Source of the DNA: Marinobacter sp. 2_MG-2023
GTDB lineage: Bacteria; Pseudomonadota; Gammaproteobacteria; Pseudomonadales; Oleiphilaceae
Assembly (NCBI RefSeq): GCF_030546935.1
Contig: NZ_JAUOPH010000004.1
Location: forward strand, 1 to 64,000
Length of the DNA: 64,000 nt
Reading direction: 5' to 3'
A program made the translations under genes and the position numbers. Below the pieces are notes generated by a model that saw only the letters and a program-made list of their open reading frames with translations, was not told where the DNA came from and searched no databases. Below, one piece after another: positions 38,661 to 47,021 of this stretch (position 1 is the stretch's first letter; each line of letters begins with the position of its first letter).

Positions 38661-40484
38661 ATGAGCCAAGACAGCGTTACCGCGATGGATATCGTGCGCA
38701 GCCTCCCGGGAATACTTAAACGATTCCCGGCGATTGCCAAAGGCTATTATTACTACTCAATCAAGGATGCGCGCAAACCCCTTACCCTCGGAACACTCAT
38801 TGAGAACAACGCAGAAAAGCATGGCGAAAGACCAGCGATTCTATTCGAGGATCGCAGTATCACCTGGGGTGATTTCAATGCATGGTCAAACCGCATCGCC
38901 GGTTATTTTCAATCTCAGGGACTAAAAAAAGGCGACTCCATCGCCGTCTTCCTGGAAAATCGCCCGGAAATTCTGGCCGTGGTTGCGGGCGCTGCCAAGA
39001 TCGGCGTTGCCTGCGCCATGCTGAATACATCGCAAAAAGGCAAGGTTCTGGAACACAGTGCGAAGCTGGTCAAGCCAACAATGGTCGTGGTTGGTGAGGA
39101 GCTGGTACCTGCATTCGATACTGTAAAAGCAAGCCTTGAGCTCAACCACCCCACGCCTTTTTTGTTTCTCGCCGACACCAATACACTCAATGCCTTCGGT
39201 GACGCACCCGCGGGCTACGCCAACATGGCACAACAGGTCAGCACCTTCAACAGCGACAACCCCGATCTGAGCGACCCGCCGAGAACCGGAGATACAGCGA
39301 TTTACCTGTTCACCTCCGGTACAACCGGCTTACCGAAGGCTGCACCGGGATCCCACAACAAGTTCCTGAAAGCCTACGGTGGCTTTGGCCTGATGTCTCT
39401 TTCAATGACACCGGAGGACGTCTTCTACTGCACTCTGCCGCTATATCACGGTACTGGCCTTGTAGTTTGCTGGGGCTCAGTGTTGGCCGGCGGTTCAGCC
39501 TTTGCCCTGCGCCGAAAATTCTCCGCCAGCGCTTTCTGGGATGATGTACGCCGTTATGATGCAACGGTTTTCGGCTACATCGGCGAGCTATGCCGCTACT
39601 TGCTCAATCAACCGCCAAGCGACCAGGACCGTAACCACCGTCTGACCCGCATGCTCGGCAATGGCCTGCGGCCTTCTATCTGGAAAGAGTTCAAAGACCG
39701 CTTCGGCATTGAAACTGTCGCGGAGCTTTATGCCTCCAGCGAGGGCAACATAGGCTTCAGCAACTTTTTCAACCAGGACAACACAGTCGGTCTTTCTACG
39801 GCAACTTACAAACTGGTGAAGTTCCACGATGGCACCCGAGATCCGGTTCGGGACGAAAAAGGTGTGATGCAGGAAGTAGCCAAGGGCGATCCGGGCCTGC
39901 TCATCGGCGAAATCACAAAAAAATGGTCTTTCGAAGGCTACACCCAGAAAGAAGCCACGGAAAAATCTATCCTGCGCGATGCCTTCAAACAAGGTGACGC
40001 CTGGTTCAATACTGGCGATGTGCTGAGAGAAATAGGCTGTCGCCACCTGCAGTTCGTTGATCGAATGGGGGATACCTACCGCTGGAAAGGCGAGAACGTT
40101 TCAACCAACGAGATCGAAAACATCATCGATGGCTCCGGGATGGTCGAGGAAGCCATCGTTTACGGCGTCGAGATTCCGAAGACCAATGGCAAGGCGGGCA
40201 TGGTGACGCTGGTACCGAACAAGAGTAACTTCGACCTCAACAAGCTGCTGACCTACTTGCGAGATAACCTGCCAGCTTATGCGGTGCCGGTGTTTGTGCG
40301 GGTCACCCACTCCATAGAGAAAACGGGAACCTTCAAGTATCGCAAAGTGGATATCCAGAAAGCGGGTTACGCTCTGGAGCGACCCAATGAGGAAGTTTAT
40401 GCGTGGCTGCCAAAGACAGAGGGCTACACACTGCTAACTCCGGAGCTGGTTTCGGATATTGATGCCGGGCAGTTTAACTTCTGA
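38661..40484 (+). CDS. atuH: AtuH, acyl-CoA synthetase (FATP/very-long-chain type)
   Basis: A 607-residue adenylate-forming ligase that should activate citronellic or geranic acid as the CoA thioester. The AMP-binding motif is YLFTSGTTGLPKAAPGSH, with GTETVAELYASSEGN-like and DRMGDTYRWKGENVSTNEIE segments for the ATP/AMP and hinge regions, and a C-terminal lysine-bearing KTGTFKYRK. AGGGG lies upstream of the ATG, 59 bp after atuG. It is the last operon gene in both this window and P. aeruginosa. Related enzymes also activate long-chain fatty acids, so the substrate is inferred from the operon. Confidence 0.92.
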   Translation: MSQDSVTAMDIVRSLPGILKRFPAIAKGYYYYSIKDARKPLTLGTLIENNAEKHGERPAILFEDRSITWGDFNAWSNRIAGYFQSQGLKKGDSIAVFLENRPEILAVVAGAAKIGVACAMLNTSQKGKVLEHSAKLVKPTMVVVGEELVPAFDTVKASLELNHPTPFLFLADTNTLNAFGDAPAGYANMAQQVSTFNSDNPDLSDPPRTGDTAIYLFTSGTTGLPKAAPGSHNKFLKAYGGFGLMSLSMTPEDVFYCTLPLYHGTGLVVCWGSVLAGGSAFALRRKFSASAFWDDVRRYDATVFGYIGELCRYLLNQPPSDQDRNHRLTRMLGNGLRPSIWKEFKDRFGIETVAELYASSEGNIGFSNFFNQDNTVGLSTATYKLVKFHDGTRDPVRDEKGVMQEVAKGDPGLLIGEITKKWSFEGYTQKEATEKSILRDAFKQGDAWFNTGDVLREIGCRHLQFVDRMGDTYRWKGENVSTNEIENIIDGSGMVEEAIVYGVEIPKTNGKAGMVTLVPNKSNFDLNKLLTYLRDNLPAYAVPVFVRVTHSIEKTGTFKYRKVDIQKAGYALERPNEEVYAWLPKTEGYTLLTPELVSDIDAGQFNF

Positions 40485-40534
40485 CTTTGGTGTTGGGGTC
40501 TTGTTGAAGCTCTAGCCTATAACATTTGGGGCCT

Positions 40535-40642
40535 GCGTTGGTGGGAGCCCCCTCCCAAAAACCGCTACGAGCACATCCCTGTGCGCTTGGCGTGGGCCAT
40601 CCTTGGCCGCCGACATTTTTGGGAGGGGGCTCCCACCAACGC
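40535..40642 (+). repeat. Hairpin element E (core in plus orientation)
   Basis: Arms are perfect for 27 bp (40535-40561 with 40616-40642), containing GGTGGGAGCCCCCTCCC. The 54-base core forms GCACA-TCCC-TGTGC and GGCCA-TCCT-TGGCC. It aligns without gaps to the reverse complement of the element B core, with about nine differences. Confidence 0.88.
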
Positions 40643-40770
40643 GACCAAACTTATCCATTTACCTTGAGCAACACACACTGAGACTCCAAGACAAAGCTCA
40701 CGTTCAATCGGAGCGATGCCCTTAACTTCAATAATCAGAGTCATTCGGTTTTGATATATCTGAGAAGCCA

Positions 40771-40886
40771 GCAAGCCGTGGCTGACAGGCCTCCCCAAAA
40801 ATGTTGGAGGCCATGGACGGCCGGAAACAAGCGCACACGGACGTGCTCGTAGCGGTTTTTGGGGAGGCCTGTCAGCCACGGCTTGC
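40771..40886 (-). repeat. Hairpin element F, 31-bp perfect arms
   Basis: The longest perfect arms of the family: 40771-40801 with 40856-40886, starting GCAAGCCGTGGCTGACAG. The 54-base core (40802-40855) reads on the plus strand as GGCCA-TGGA-CGGCC and CACA-CGGA-CGTG. Its core is closest to that of B. Total length 116 bp. Confidence 0.9.
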
Positions 40887-40926
40887 ACCCCAACTATCAG
40901 GCTACAGTCACTAAAAAGCAGGCACC

Positions 40927-41907
40927 TCAAGGGCCGACCTTAAGCACCACCTTCCCAGTAGCACGCCGCTCAGTCAGAGCGCCCAGAGCCTTGGCATAAT
41001 CCTCAAACTCGAAGACTTCGCTGATTTTGGGATCGATTTTACCCTCAGCATAGAGCTTCATCAGCTCCATCATATTCTGGGCACTTGCCTCCGGCTCACG
41101 CTGGGTGAAGCTGCCCCAGAACACACCAACAACGGAACAGCCTTTAAGCAGAGTCAGGTTCGCAGGTACTTTGGGAATATCACCTGCAGCAAAACCAACA
41201 ATCAGGTGCCGGCCATTCCAGGCCATGGCCCGAAGTGCCTGCTCGGTGAAATCACCACCTACCGGATCGTAGATCACATCCACACCTTTACTGCTGGTCA
41301 GGCGCTTTACGGCGTCTTTCAAAGGTTCCTCGGTGTAATTTATCAGCTCATCCGCACCGGCAGCCTTGGCAATCTCCAGCTTCTCCGCTGAACTGGCAGC
41401 AGCTATCACACGAGCGCCCATCGCCTTACCCAGCTCTACCGCCGCCAGGCCAACTCCCCCACTTGCACCCAGAACCAGAAGGCTCTCGCCCGGCTGGATG
41501 TGTGCACGCTGCTTGAGAGCGTAGTACGAAGTGCCGTAAACCATCGTAAACGCAGCTGCTTTTTCGTCGCTCATACCTTCCGGCACGGGCAGCAGGTTGT
41601 GCTCAGGTACGACTACCTCTTCGGCAAAAGCTCCGTAGCCGGTCAGGCCGGCAACACGATCACCGACTTTGAAGCGGGTTACTTTATCGCCCACAGCGAC
41701 AACTTCACCTGACATTTCACCACCGGGGGAGAATGGCATGGTCGGTTTGAGCTGGTACTTGCCTTCAATAATCAAGGTATCGGGGAAATTCAGACCCGCC
41801 GCTTTTACGCGAACTTTAACGCCACGGCCTTTGGCCTCGGGACTTGGTACATCCTCGATGGCCAGCGTTTCAGCCGGGCCATATTCCTTACAGAGAATCG
41901 CTTTCAT
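40927..41907 (-). CDS. Zinc-free MDR-family NADPH:quinone oxidoreductase
   Basis: A 326-residue medium-chain dehydrogenase/reductase of the quinone reductase (Qor) type. It has the N-terminal GroES-like fold and the cofactor motif LVLGASGGVGLAAVELGKAMG, with AGADELINY following, and no zinc-binding cysteine cluster. Members reduce quinones or alpha,beta-unsaturated ketones with NADPH. AGGAG is 5 nt before the ATG at 41907. It is convergent with atuH and divergent from the TRIC-like gene; a link to terpene metabolism is possible but not shown. Physiological substrate unknown. Confidence 0.88.
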   Translation of the reverse strand: MKAILCKEYGPAETLAIEDVPSPEAKGRGVKVRVKAAGLNFPDTLIIEGKYQLKPTMPFSPGGEMSGEVVAVGDKVTRFKVGDRVAGLTGYGAFAEEVVVPEHNLLPVPEGMSDEKAAAFTMVYGTSYYALKQRAHIQPGESLLVLGASGGVGLAAVELGKAMGARVIAAASSAEKLEIAKAAGADELINYTEEPLKDAVKRLTSSKGVDVIYDPVGGDFTEQALRAMAWNGRHLIVGFAAGDIPKVPANLTLLKGCSVVGVFWGSFTQREPEASAQNMMELMKLYAEGKIDPKISEVFEFEDYAKALGALTERRATGKVVLKVGP

Positions 41908-42004
41908 GGGGGCTCCTTTAGTGAACGTCTGTTGTTATTGAATCACGCCAAGCTAAACAGAGTCGGACCATGAAGCAAATAAAGAGCTTTTATCCATATT
42001 TATA

Positions 42005-42024
42005 AACGGTACTTATAAACCGTT
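42005..42024. promoter_or_regulatory. Inverted repeat AACGGT-N8-ACCGTT, candidate operator
   Basis: A perfect 6-bp inverted repeat with 8-base spacer, also containing two TTATAAAC repeats 14 bp apart, in the 224-bp divergent gap between the quinone reductase and TRIC-like genes. Location and symmetry suggest a regulator site; no regulator gene is adjacent. Confidence 0.4.
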
Positions 42025-42131
42025 GTCTCCGCACTCCAGAGCAGAGATGAATCAGGCGCAGTTTTCAGCTATCCTTCGCGCTTCTGATCCCGGCCGCTCA
42101 GATGCTAGCCGATGTCCTTTCAGGGTTGATC

Positions 42132-42749
42132 ATGCTCGACATTATTTACTCACTTGAAATGATTGGAATTATTGCCTTTGCAATATCGGGCATGGTGGTT
42201 GCGCGATCCAAGAATATGGACCCGGTTGGCGTTTTTACCATCGCATTCATTACCGCCCTGGGCGGCGGAACCCTGCGCGACCTGATTATGGGGAACCACC
42301 CGGTTTACTGGATTAAACATGAGGAACAACCCATCCTCATCCTCGCCATGGCGATCGTATTCAGCTACTGGAAGCGTTCAGAGCGTATTCGCGAATCCTG
42401 GATTGTTTTCCCGGACGCAATCGGGCTCGGTACTTTCTCGATATTGGGGGCGCAGCTTGCTCTCGATCTGGGCCATTCATGGTTTATCGCCTCGTTGCTC
42501 GGCGTGATGACCGGCACCTTTGGAGGCGCTCTGCGGGACACTCTCTGTAACGAAGTACCCTTTATTTTCCGCAAAGACCAAATCTATGCATCCATTTCAT
42601 TCGCCGGGTGCTGGCTCTATTTCGTGTGTCAATGGGTTCTGCAAAGCGAGGCCCTGTCACTGACAATTGGTTTGCTTTTCATTGTTATCGTTCGGATGGC
42701 AGCTGTACGCTTCGATATCCGCTTACAGCGTGATCCAACGCAACACTGA
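42132..42749 (+). CDS. TRIC-family (YicG-like) cation channel protein
   Basis: A 205-residue inner-membrane protein of the UPF0126/TRIC family, two related halves of three helices each. The paired glycine motifs are visible: TALGGGTLRDLIMG in the first half and GTFGGALRDTLCNE in the second. Bacterial members form trimeric K+/Na+ channels, some linked to glycine or ion transport. AGGG lies 7 nt before the ATG at 42132; an in-frame ATG at 42102 is possible. No clear partner gene. Confidence 0.87.
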   Translation: MLDIIYSLEMIGIIAFAISGMVVARSKNMDPVGVFTIAFITALGGGTLRDLIMGNHPVYWIKHEEQPILILAMAIVFSYWKRSERIRESWIVFPDAIGLGTFSILGAQLALDLGHSWFIASLLGVMTGTFGGALRDTLCNEVPFIFRKDQIYASISFAGCWLYFVCQWVLQSEALSLTIGLLFIVIVRMAAVRFDIRLQRDPTQH

Positions 42750-42914
42750 CGGCGCCGAGACTTCAATCATTTCTTGGCCTTGGAGCCCTCAACCAGTAAG
42801 ATTACCGGTTTTTCACGCAACTCTTTTTCAAGTAGCTTTTACAGCTAGGCTTTTTAATTTAACGGTACACTCCCAAACTCCACACTCTGGCATCCTGAGA
42901 GGCAGACACCCGTC

Positions 42915-44213
42915 ATGCTTGAACGACTGTTCCAACTCCAGGCCCACGGCACCGATGTTCGTAAAGAACTGGTTGCGGGCATCACCACCTTCCTGACCAT
43001 GGCGTACATTATCGTGGTCAACCCAAGTATCCTGTCTTCAACAGGTATGGATTTCGGCGCTGTTTTTGTCGCCACCTGCCTGGCAGCGGCCATCGGCACT
43101 CTGATCATGGGGCTGTGGGCAAATTATCCGATTGCTCTGGCGCCGGGCATGGGCCTGAACGCCTTTTTCTCATTCACTGTCGTGGGCAGCCTCGGGTACA
43201 GCTGGCAAGTCGCACTTGGCGCAGTTTTCCTCTCTGGCCTGATCTTCTTTTTACTGAGTGTTCTAAAAGTCCGCGAATGGATCATAAACAGCATCCCCAT
43301 GTCTCTGCGCTTCGGGATTTCAGCTGGTATCGGCTTCTTCCTGGCGCTGATTGCACTGAAAAATGCAGGCATTGTAGTGGACCACCCCGCTACGCTGGTT
43401 GGCCTCGGTGAACTGAAGTCGGCCGAGAGCATGCTGTTCTTTGGCGGATTTGTTCTGATTTGCGCTTTGTCGTTCCGCCGCATAACCGGTGCCGTCATGA
43501 TCGGCATTATTGCCGTAACCGTCATCGCAATGATGCTGGGCATGGTGGAATACAACGGCTTCGCTTCCGCGCCACCAAGTCTTGCGCCCACTTTCATGCA
43601 ACTGGATATTGCTGGCGCTTTGAATATCGGCATGATCAGCATCGTTTTCGCGTTCCTGTTCGTGGATCTGTTCGACACCTCGGGCACGCTGATTGGTGCC
43701 GCTCAACGCGGCGGCCTTCTGGACAAGGATGGCAAGCTTCCACGGCTGGGCCGCGCACTGATGTCTGATTCAGTAGCCACCATGTCTGGCGCAGCCCTGG
43801 GCACCTCAACCACCACCAGCTACATTGAGTCCACTGCTGGCATTTCCGCTGGAGGGCGAACAGGTCTGACAGCTGTGGTTGTAGCTTTGCTGTTCCTTGC
43901 CTGCCTTCTGCTCTCACCCATCGCCAGTATCATCCCGGCCTACGCGACGGCCCCTGCGCTACTTTACGTGGCAGTATTGATGGCGAGCGGCCTGAAGCTG
44001 ATAGACTGGGACGACATCACAGAAGCCGCACCGGCTGTGGTAACTGCGCTGATGATGCCCCTTACGTTCTCTATCGCTAACGGCATTGCGATGGGCTTTG
44101 TCACTTACGCTGTAATCAAAGCTTTGAGCGGGCGCTGGTCAGACCTGAACGTGAGTGTGGTGGTGATCGCCATTATTTTCATACTGAAATTCATGTTTCT
44201 GGACGCAGGTTAA
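42915..44213 (+). CDS. AzgA-type purine (adenine/guanine/hypoxanthine) permease
   Basis: A 432-residue polytopic permease of the NCS2/AzgA group. It begins FQLQAHGTDVRKELVAGITTFL and has the family segments MAYIIVVNPSIL, ALAPGMGLNAFF, FLFVDLFDTSGTLIG and GTSTTTSYIESTAGISAGGRTGL. These imply proton-coupled uptake of purine bases. apt follows 30 bp downstream on the same strand, so uptake and salvage of adenine are coupled. The 165-bp upstream gap shows no purine riboswitch or PurR box that I can see. Confidence 0.92.
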   Translation: MLERLFQLQAHGTDVRKELVAGITTFLTMAYIIVVNPSILSSTGMDFGAVFVATCLAAAIGTLIMGLWANYPIALAPGMGLNAFFSFTVVGSLGYSWQVALGAVFLSGLIFFLLSVLKVREWIINSIPMSLRFGISAGIGFFLALIALKNAGIVVDHPATLVGLGELKSAESMLFFGGFVLICALSFRRITGAVMIGIIAVTVIAMMLGMVEYNGFASAPPSLAPTFMQLDIAGALNIGMISIVFAFLFVDLFDTSGTLIGAAQRGGLLDKDGKLPRLGRALMSDSVATMSGAALGTSTTTSYIESTAGISAGGRTGLTAVVVALLFLACLLLSPIASIIPAYATAPALLYVAVLMASGLKLIDWDDITEAAPAVVTALMMPLTFSIANGIAMGFVTYAVIKALSGRWSDLNVSVVVIAIIFILKFMFLDAG

Positions 44214-44243
44214 GCTGCGCCCGGAATGAGAGCCTGACTTTTT

Positions 44244-44786
44244 ATGGATTACTTTTCTCAAAGCATCAAACAAGCCATTCGCACCGTGCCAGACTGGCCC
44301 AAGCCCGGCGTTGCGTTCCGGGATATCACCACGGTTCTGCAGGATAAGACTGCCTTCCGGAAACTGATAGATGCGTTCGTTCATCGCTACCACGGCCACG
44401 ATATCGATGCCGTGGCAGCGGTCGATGCGCGCGGATTCATCATTGGTTCTGCGTTGGCTTATGAGCTCAATGCTTCACTGGTACTGGTGCGCAAGAAAGG
44501 CAAGCTGCCGTTTGACACCCTGGTGGAAGACTACGAGCTCGAATACGGAACCGCGTCCGTTGAGCTGCATCAGGATGCATTCAAACCCGGTGACAAAGTA
44601 ATACTGATAGATGATCTGATCGCCACCGGTGGCACCATGCTGGCCGCCAGTCGCTTGATTCGGCGCATTGGCGCCGAGATTGTGGAGGTCGCAGCGATGA
44701 TTGACCTCCCCGACCTTGGCGGCTCCACCAAGCTGCAGGAGGAGGGTCTGAAGGTCTATACTGTGTGTTCGTTTGAGGGCGAATAA
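44244..44786 (+). CDS. apt: Adenine phosphoribosyltransferase
   Basis: Apt converts adenine and PRPP to AMP in purine salvage. The 180-residue protein has the PRPP-binding motif [14 protein letters not shown] near residue 120 and the [11 protein letters not shown] and [17 protein letters not shown] segments of the adenine-specific group. It follows the purine permease by 30 bp, which supports substrate use. Length is typical (170-185). Confidence 0.96.
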   Translation: MDYFSQSIKQAIRTVPDWPKPGVAFRDITTVLQDKTAFRKLIDAFVHRYHGHDIDAVAAVDARGFIIGSALAYELNASLVLVRKKGKLPFDTLVEDYELEYGTASVELHQDAFKPGDKVILIDDLIATGGTMLAASRLIRRIGAEIVEVAAMIDLPDLGGSTKLQEEGLKVYTVCSFEGE

Positions 44787-44842
44787 AGGCTTCGCCCAAC
44801 CAAGTGCTGGTTGAAGCACAGATGGCGTTTTGGGAGGTCACT

Positions 44843-45505
44843 ATGGAGCAGTATCAGCATCATTGGGTTGATGGCACACCGGTGCATTTGCCATTGGGGA
44901 AAATCGTCTGCATTGGCCGAAACTACGCCGAACATGCCAAAGAACTCAATAATCCGATACCAGAAGAGCCCCTGCTATTCATCAAACCGGCTACCTCAGC
45001 AGTACATGTAACACGCCCTCTGAACTTCCCTTCGGATCGTGGCCAGATGCATTTCGAGACCGAGTTGGCGGTGCTGATTGGCAAGCCCCTCACCAACGCA
45101 ACTCCCAGCGAATCCGAGGCGGCCATTCTCGGCTATGGCCTGGCTCTGGACCTGACCCTTAGGGACCTGCAGAGTCAGCTGAAGGAAAAGGGCCACCCCT
45201 GGGAAAGAGCCAAGGCGTTTGATGGTGCCTGCCCGCTGTCACCATTCGTAGCTGCTGAGCAGTTCCACAAAGATCACATTACTTTTAGCCTTGATATCGA
45301 TGGTCAGCGCCAGCAAAGCGGCGACACCCGGGATATGCTCTTTCCTGTCATTCCTCTGCTGGGCCATATAAGTCGCCATTTCACGCTACTGCCCGGCGAT
45401 GTTGTCATCACCGGCACCCCTAAGGGCGTTGGTCCATTGCACCAGGGGCAAACGTTGGCACTGCAGCTGGAGGATAAGTTGTCTGTCTCCACCAAAGTGG
45501 TTTAA
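44843..45505 (+). CDS. Fumarylacetoacetate hydrolase family protein (YcgM-like)
   Basis: A 220-residue FAH-fold enzyme with GKIVCIGRNYAEHAKEL at the start and the metal site HFETELAVLIG (EXE), then the glutamine/lysine-rich middle and the end TGTPKGVGPLHQGQ. Members are oxaloacetate decarboxylases/tautomerases or acylpyruvate hydrolases. GGGAGG precedes the ATG at 44843; the longer frame lacks one. It is a separate unit between apt and the ABC1 kinase gene, and its substrate is unknown. Confidence 0.9.
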   Translation: MEQYQHHWVDGTPVHLPLGKIVCIGRNYAEHAKELNNPIPEEPLLFIKPATSAVHVTRPLNFPSDRGQMHFETELAVLIGKPLTNATPSESEAAILGYGLALDLTLRDLQSQLKEKGHPWERAKAFDGACPLSPFVAAEQFHKDHITFSLDIDGQRQQSGDTRDMLFPVIPLLGHISRHFTLLPGDVVITGTPKGVGPLHQGQTLALQLEDKLSVSTKVV

Positions 45506-45552
45506 CTTAGGCTGACACAATCTTTCTTTACACAGAAAACGTATAGTCAGGC

Positions 45553-46863
45553 ATGGCAAAAAAACCAGTTACCTCACGCAGTGGTCGTTTTTTCAAGCTA
45601 GCCGGCATGACTGCCTCGGTAGCGGGGCAGTATGCGGGCCAAAAAGCCCGCAGCATGTTCAGCAGCGAAAACGACGACGGCGCCCGCAGTGAAAGCTATA
45701 CCCGCATGGCTAACCGCATCACCGACACCCTCGGTGAAATGAAAGGTGCAGCCATGAAGGTGGGCCAGATTGCCTCGCAGACCCAGGACTTCCTGCCCAG
45801 GGAGTTTTCTGATGCGCTTCAGAAGCTGCAGAAAGAAGCGCCACCCATGCCCTTCGAGATTATCCTTGAGCAGATTGAGACCGAGTTGGGAAAACCGGTT
45901 GGAGAGCTGTTTGAGTACCTGCAGGAGACGCCATACGCAGCGGCATCGATTGGTCAGGTTCACCGCGCACGCCTGCACGATGGTACCGATGTGATCATAA
46001 AAGTGCAGTATCCGGGTGTTGATGAGTCCTGCGACTCCGACCTGAAGCAATTGCGTCTTGCTTTGAAGCTCGGCGGTCTGTTGAAAATGCCCAAAGAGTC
46101 AGTCGACCAGCTGTTCACGGAGATTCGCGAACGGCTGCGGGAGGAGCTGGATTACGAGAATGAGGCCCGGAACATTGAACTGTTCCGCGCGTTTCACAAA
46201 AATGATCCCTGGGTGGTTATTCCTTCCGTGGTTCCTGGTCACTCTACGCGTCATGTTCTCACTCTGGAGCTGGAAGAAGGTGACCATGTGAGCGAGGTCA
46301 CACCGGAGCACTACGATCAAGCGACGATCAACCTGATCGGCCACCGTATGTTTACTGCCATGGCGGATCAGTTATTCCGCTTTCAGTGTATCCACGGTGA
46401 CCCCCATGCCGGGAACTTTGCGTACCGGCGGGATGGCAGTATCGTTATGTACGATTTTGGCTGTGTTAAGAAACTGAAACCGGAAATTGTTGAAGCCTAC
46501 CGCAATGCAGTTAATGCGGCACTGGAACAGGACTATAAGGCGCTGGATGCGTATCTGATTGACCTGGGAGCGCGGGTTGGAAGCCAGCCGGCCATTGATG
46601 AGGCTTACTACGCCATGTGGCGGGATATTCTTGTGGTGCCGTTTGATTCTGAGCAGCCTTACGATTTCGGCGAGTCAAGCATTCACAAAGATGTGGCCGC
46701 CAAGACGAGCACCGTGTTCAAGTATCTGGATTCGTTCAAACCGCCAGTTGAGAGCATTTTTATTGACCGGATGATTGCGGGGCATTACTGGATGCTGAAG
46801 CGGCTGGGGGTTCAGGCTGCTTTTGGTGAGCAGCTTCGGAAGTATCTTGCGGAAACTCACTGA
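45553..46863 (+). CDS. ABC1/ADCK-family (UbiB-like) protein kinase
   Basis: A 436-residue member of the ABC1 kinase-like family, which supports ubiquinone synthesis and lipid transport. It has the KxGQ motif in MKVGQIASQTQDFLP, the alanine-rich nucleotide loop AAASIGQVHRA, the HGDPHAGNF catalytic loop and YDFGCVKKL. There is no pair of C-terminal membrane helices as in canonical UbiB (about 545 residues); it is closer to the shorter soluble AarF-type. It stands alone between the FAA hydrolase and element G. Function beyond quinone homeostasis is inferred. Confidence 0.9.
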   Translation: MAKKPVTSRSGRFFKLAGMTASVAGQYAGQKARSMFSSENDDGARSESYTRMANRITDTLGEMKGAAMKVGQIASQTQDFLPREFSDALQKLQKEAPPMPFEIILEQIETELGKPVGELFEYLQETPYAAASIGQVHRARLHDGTDVIIKVQYPGVDESCDSDLKQLRLALKLGGLLKMPKESVDQLFTEIRERLREELDYENEARNIELFRAFHKNDPWVVIPSVVPGHSTRHVLTLELEEGDHVSEVTPEHYDQATINLIGHRMFTAMADQLFRFQCIHGDPHAGNFAYRRDGSIVMYDFGCVKKLKPEIVEAYRNAVNAALEQDYKALDAYLIDLGARVGSQPAIDEAYYAMWRDILVVPFDSEQPYDFGESSIHKDVAAKTSTVFKYLDSFKPPVESIFIDRMIAGHYWMLKRLGVQAAFGEQLRKYLAETH

Positions 46864-46886
46864 CGTTCATCTCTGGCACTATCGGA

Positions 46887-46989
46887 GGCATCCGGACAGG
46901 GTTTTCAAAACACGCAGTGAATACTTCCCTGTACGCTTGGCTCCGCCATCCATGGCTCCGCACAGTTTTGAAAACCCTGTCCGGATGCC
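46887..46989 (+). repeat. Hairpin element G
   Basis: Arms are perfect for 25 bp (46887-46911 with 46965-46989), containing CATCCGGACAGGGTTTTC. The 53-base core forms TAC-TTCCCT-GTA and GCCA-TCCA-TGGC. It lies in the convergent gap between the ABC1 kinase gene and the sirtuin gene, starting 23 bp after the first stop. Confidence 0.87.
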
Positions 46990-47021
46990 CCCTCCCAAAC
47001 TCAGAAATTTGCTGCCGACAC

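Larger units (their letters stand above)
40485..40926. other. 442-bp spacer with two opposite hairpin elements
   Basis: The convergent gap after atuH holds element E (40535-40642) and element F (40771-40886), both with perfect arms and opposite core orientations, separated by ~128 bp in which I see no gene. They may act as terminators for atuH and the convergent quinone reductase gene. Confidence 0.8.

Noticed and set aside
42750..42914. Purine riboswitch or PurR box before the purine permease
   Set aside because: No aptamer core or PurR palindrome could be found in the 165-bp gap.
33055..47021. Elements A-G as CRISPR or classical REP repeats
   Set aside because: No regular spacing or spacers, and the arms are not shared; REP-type GTAG foot is present only in some copies.
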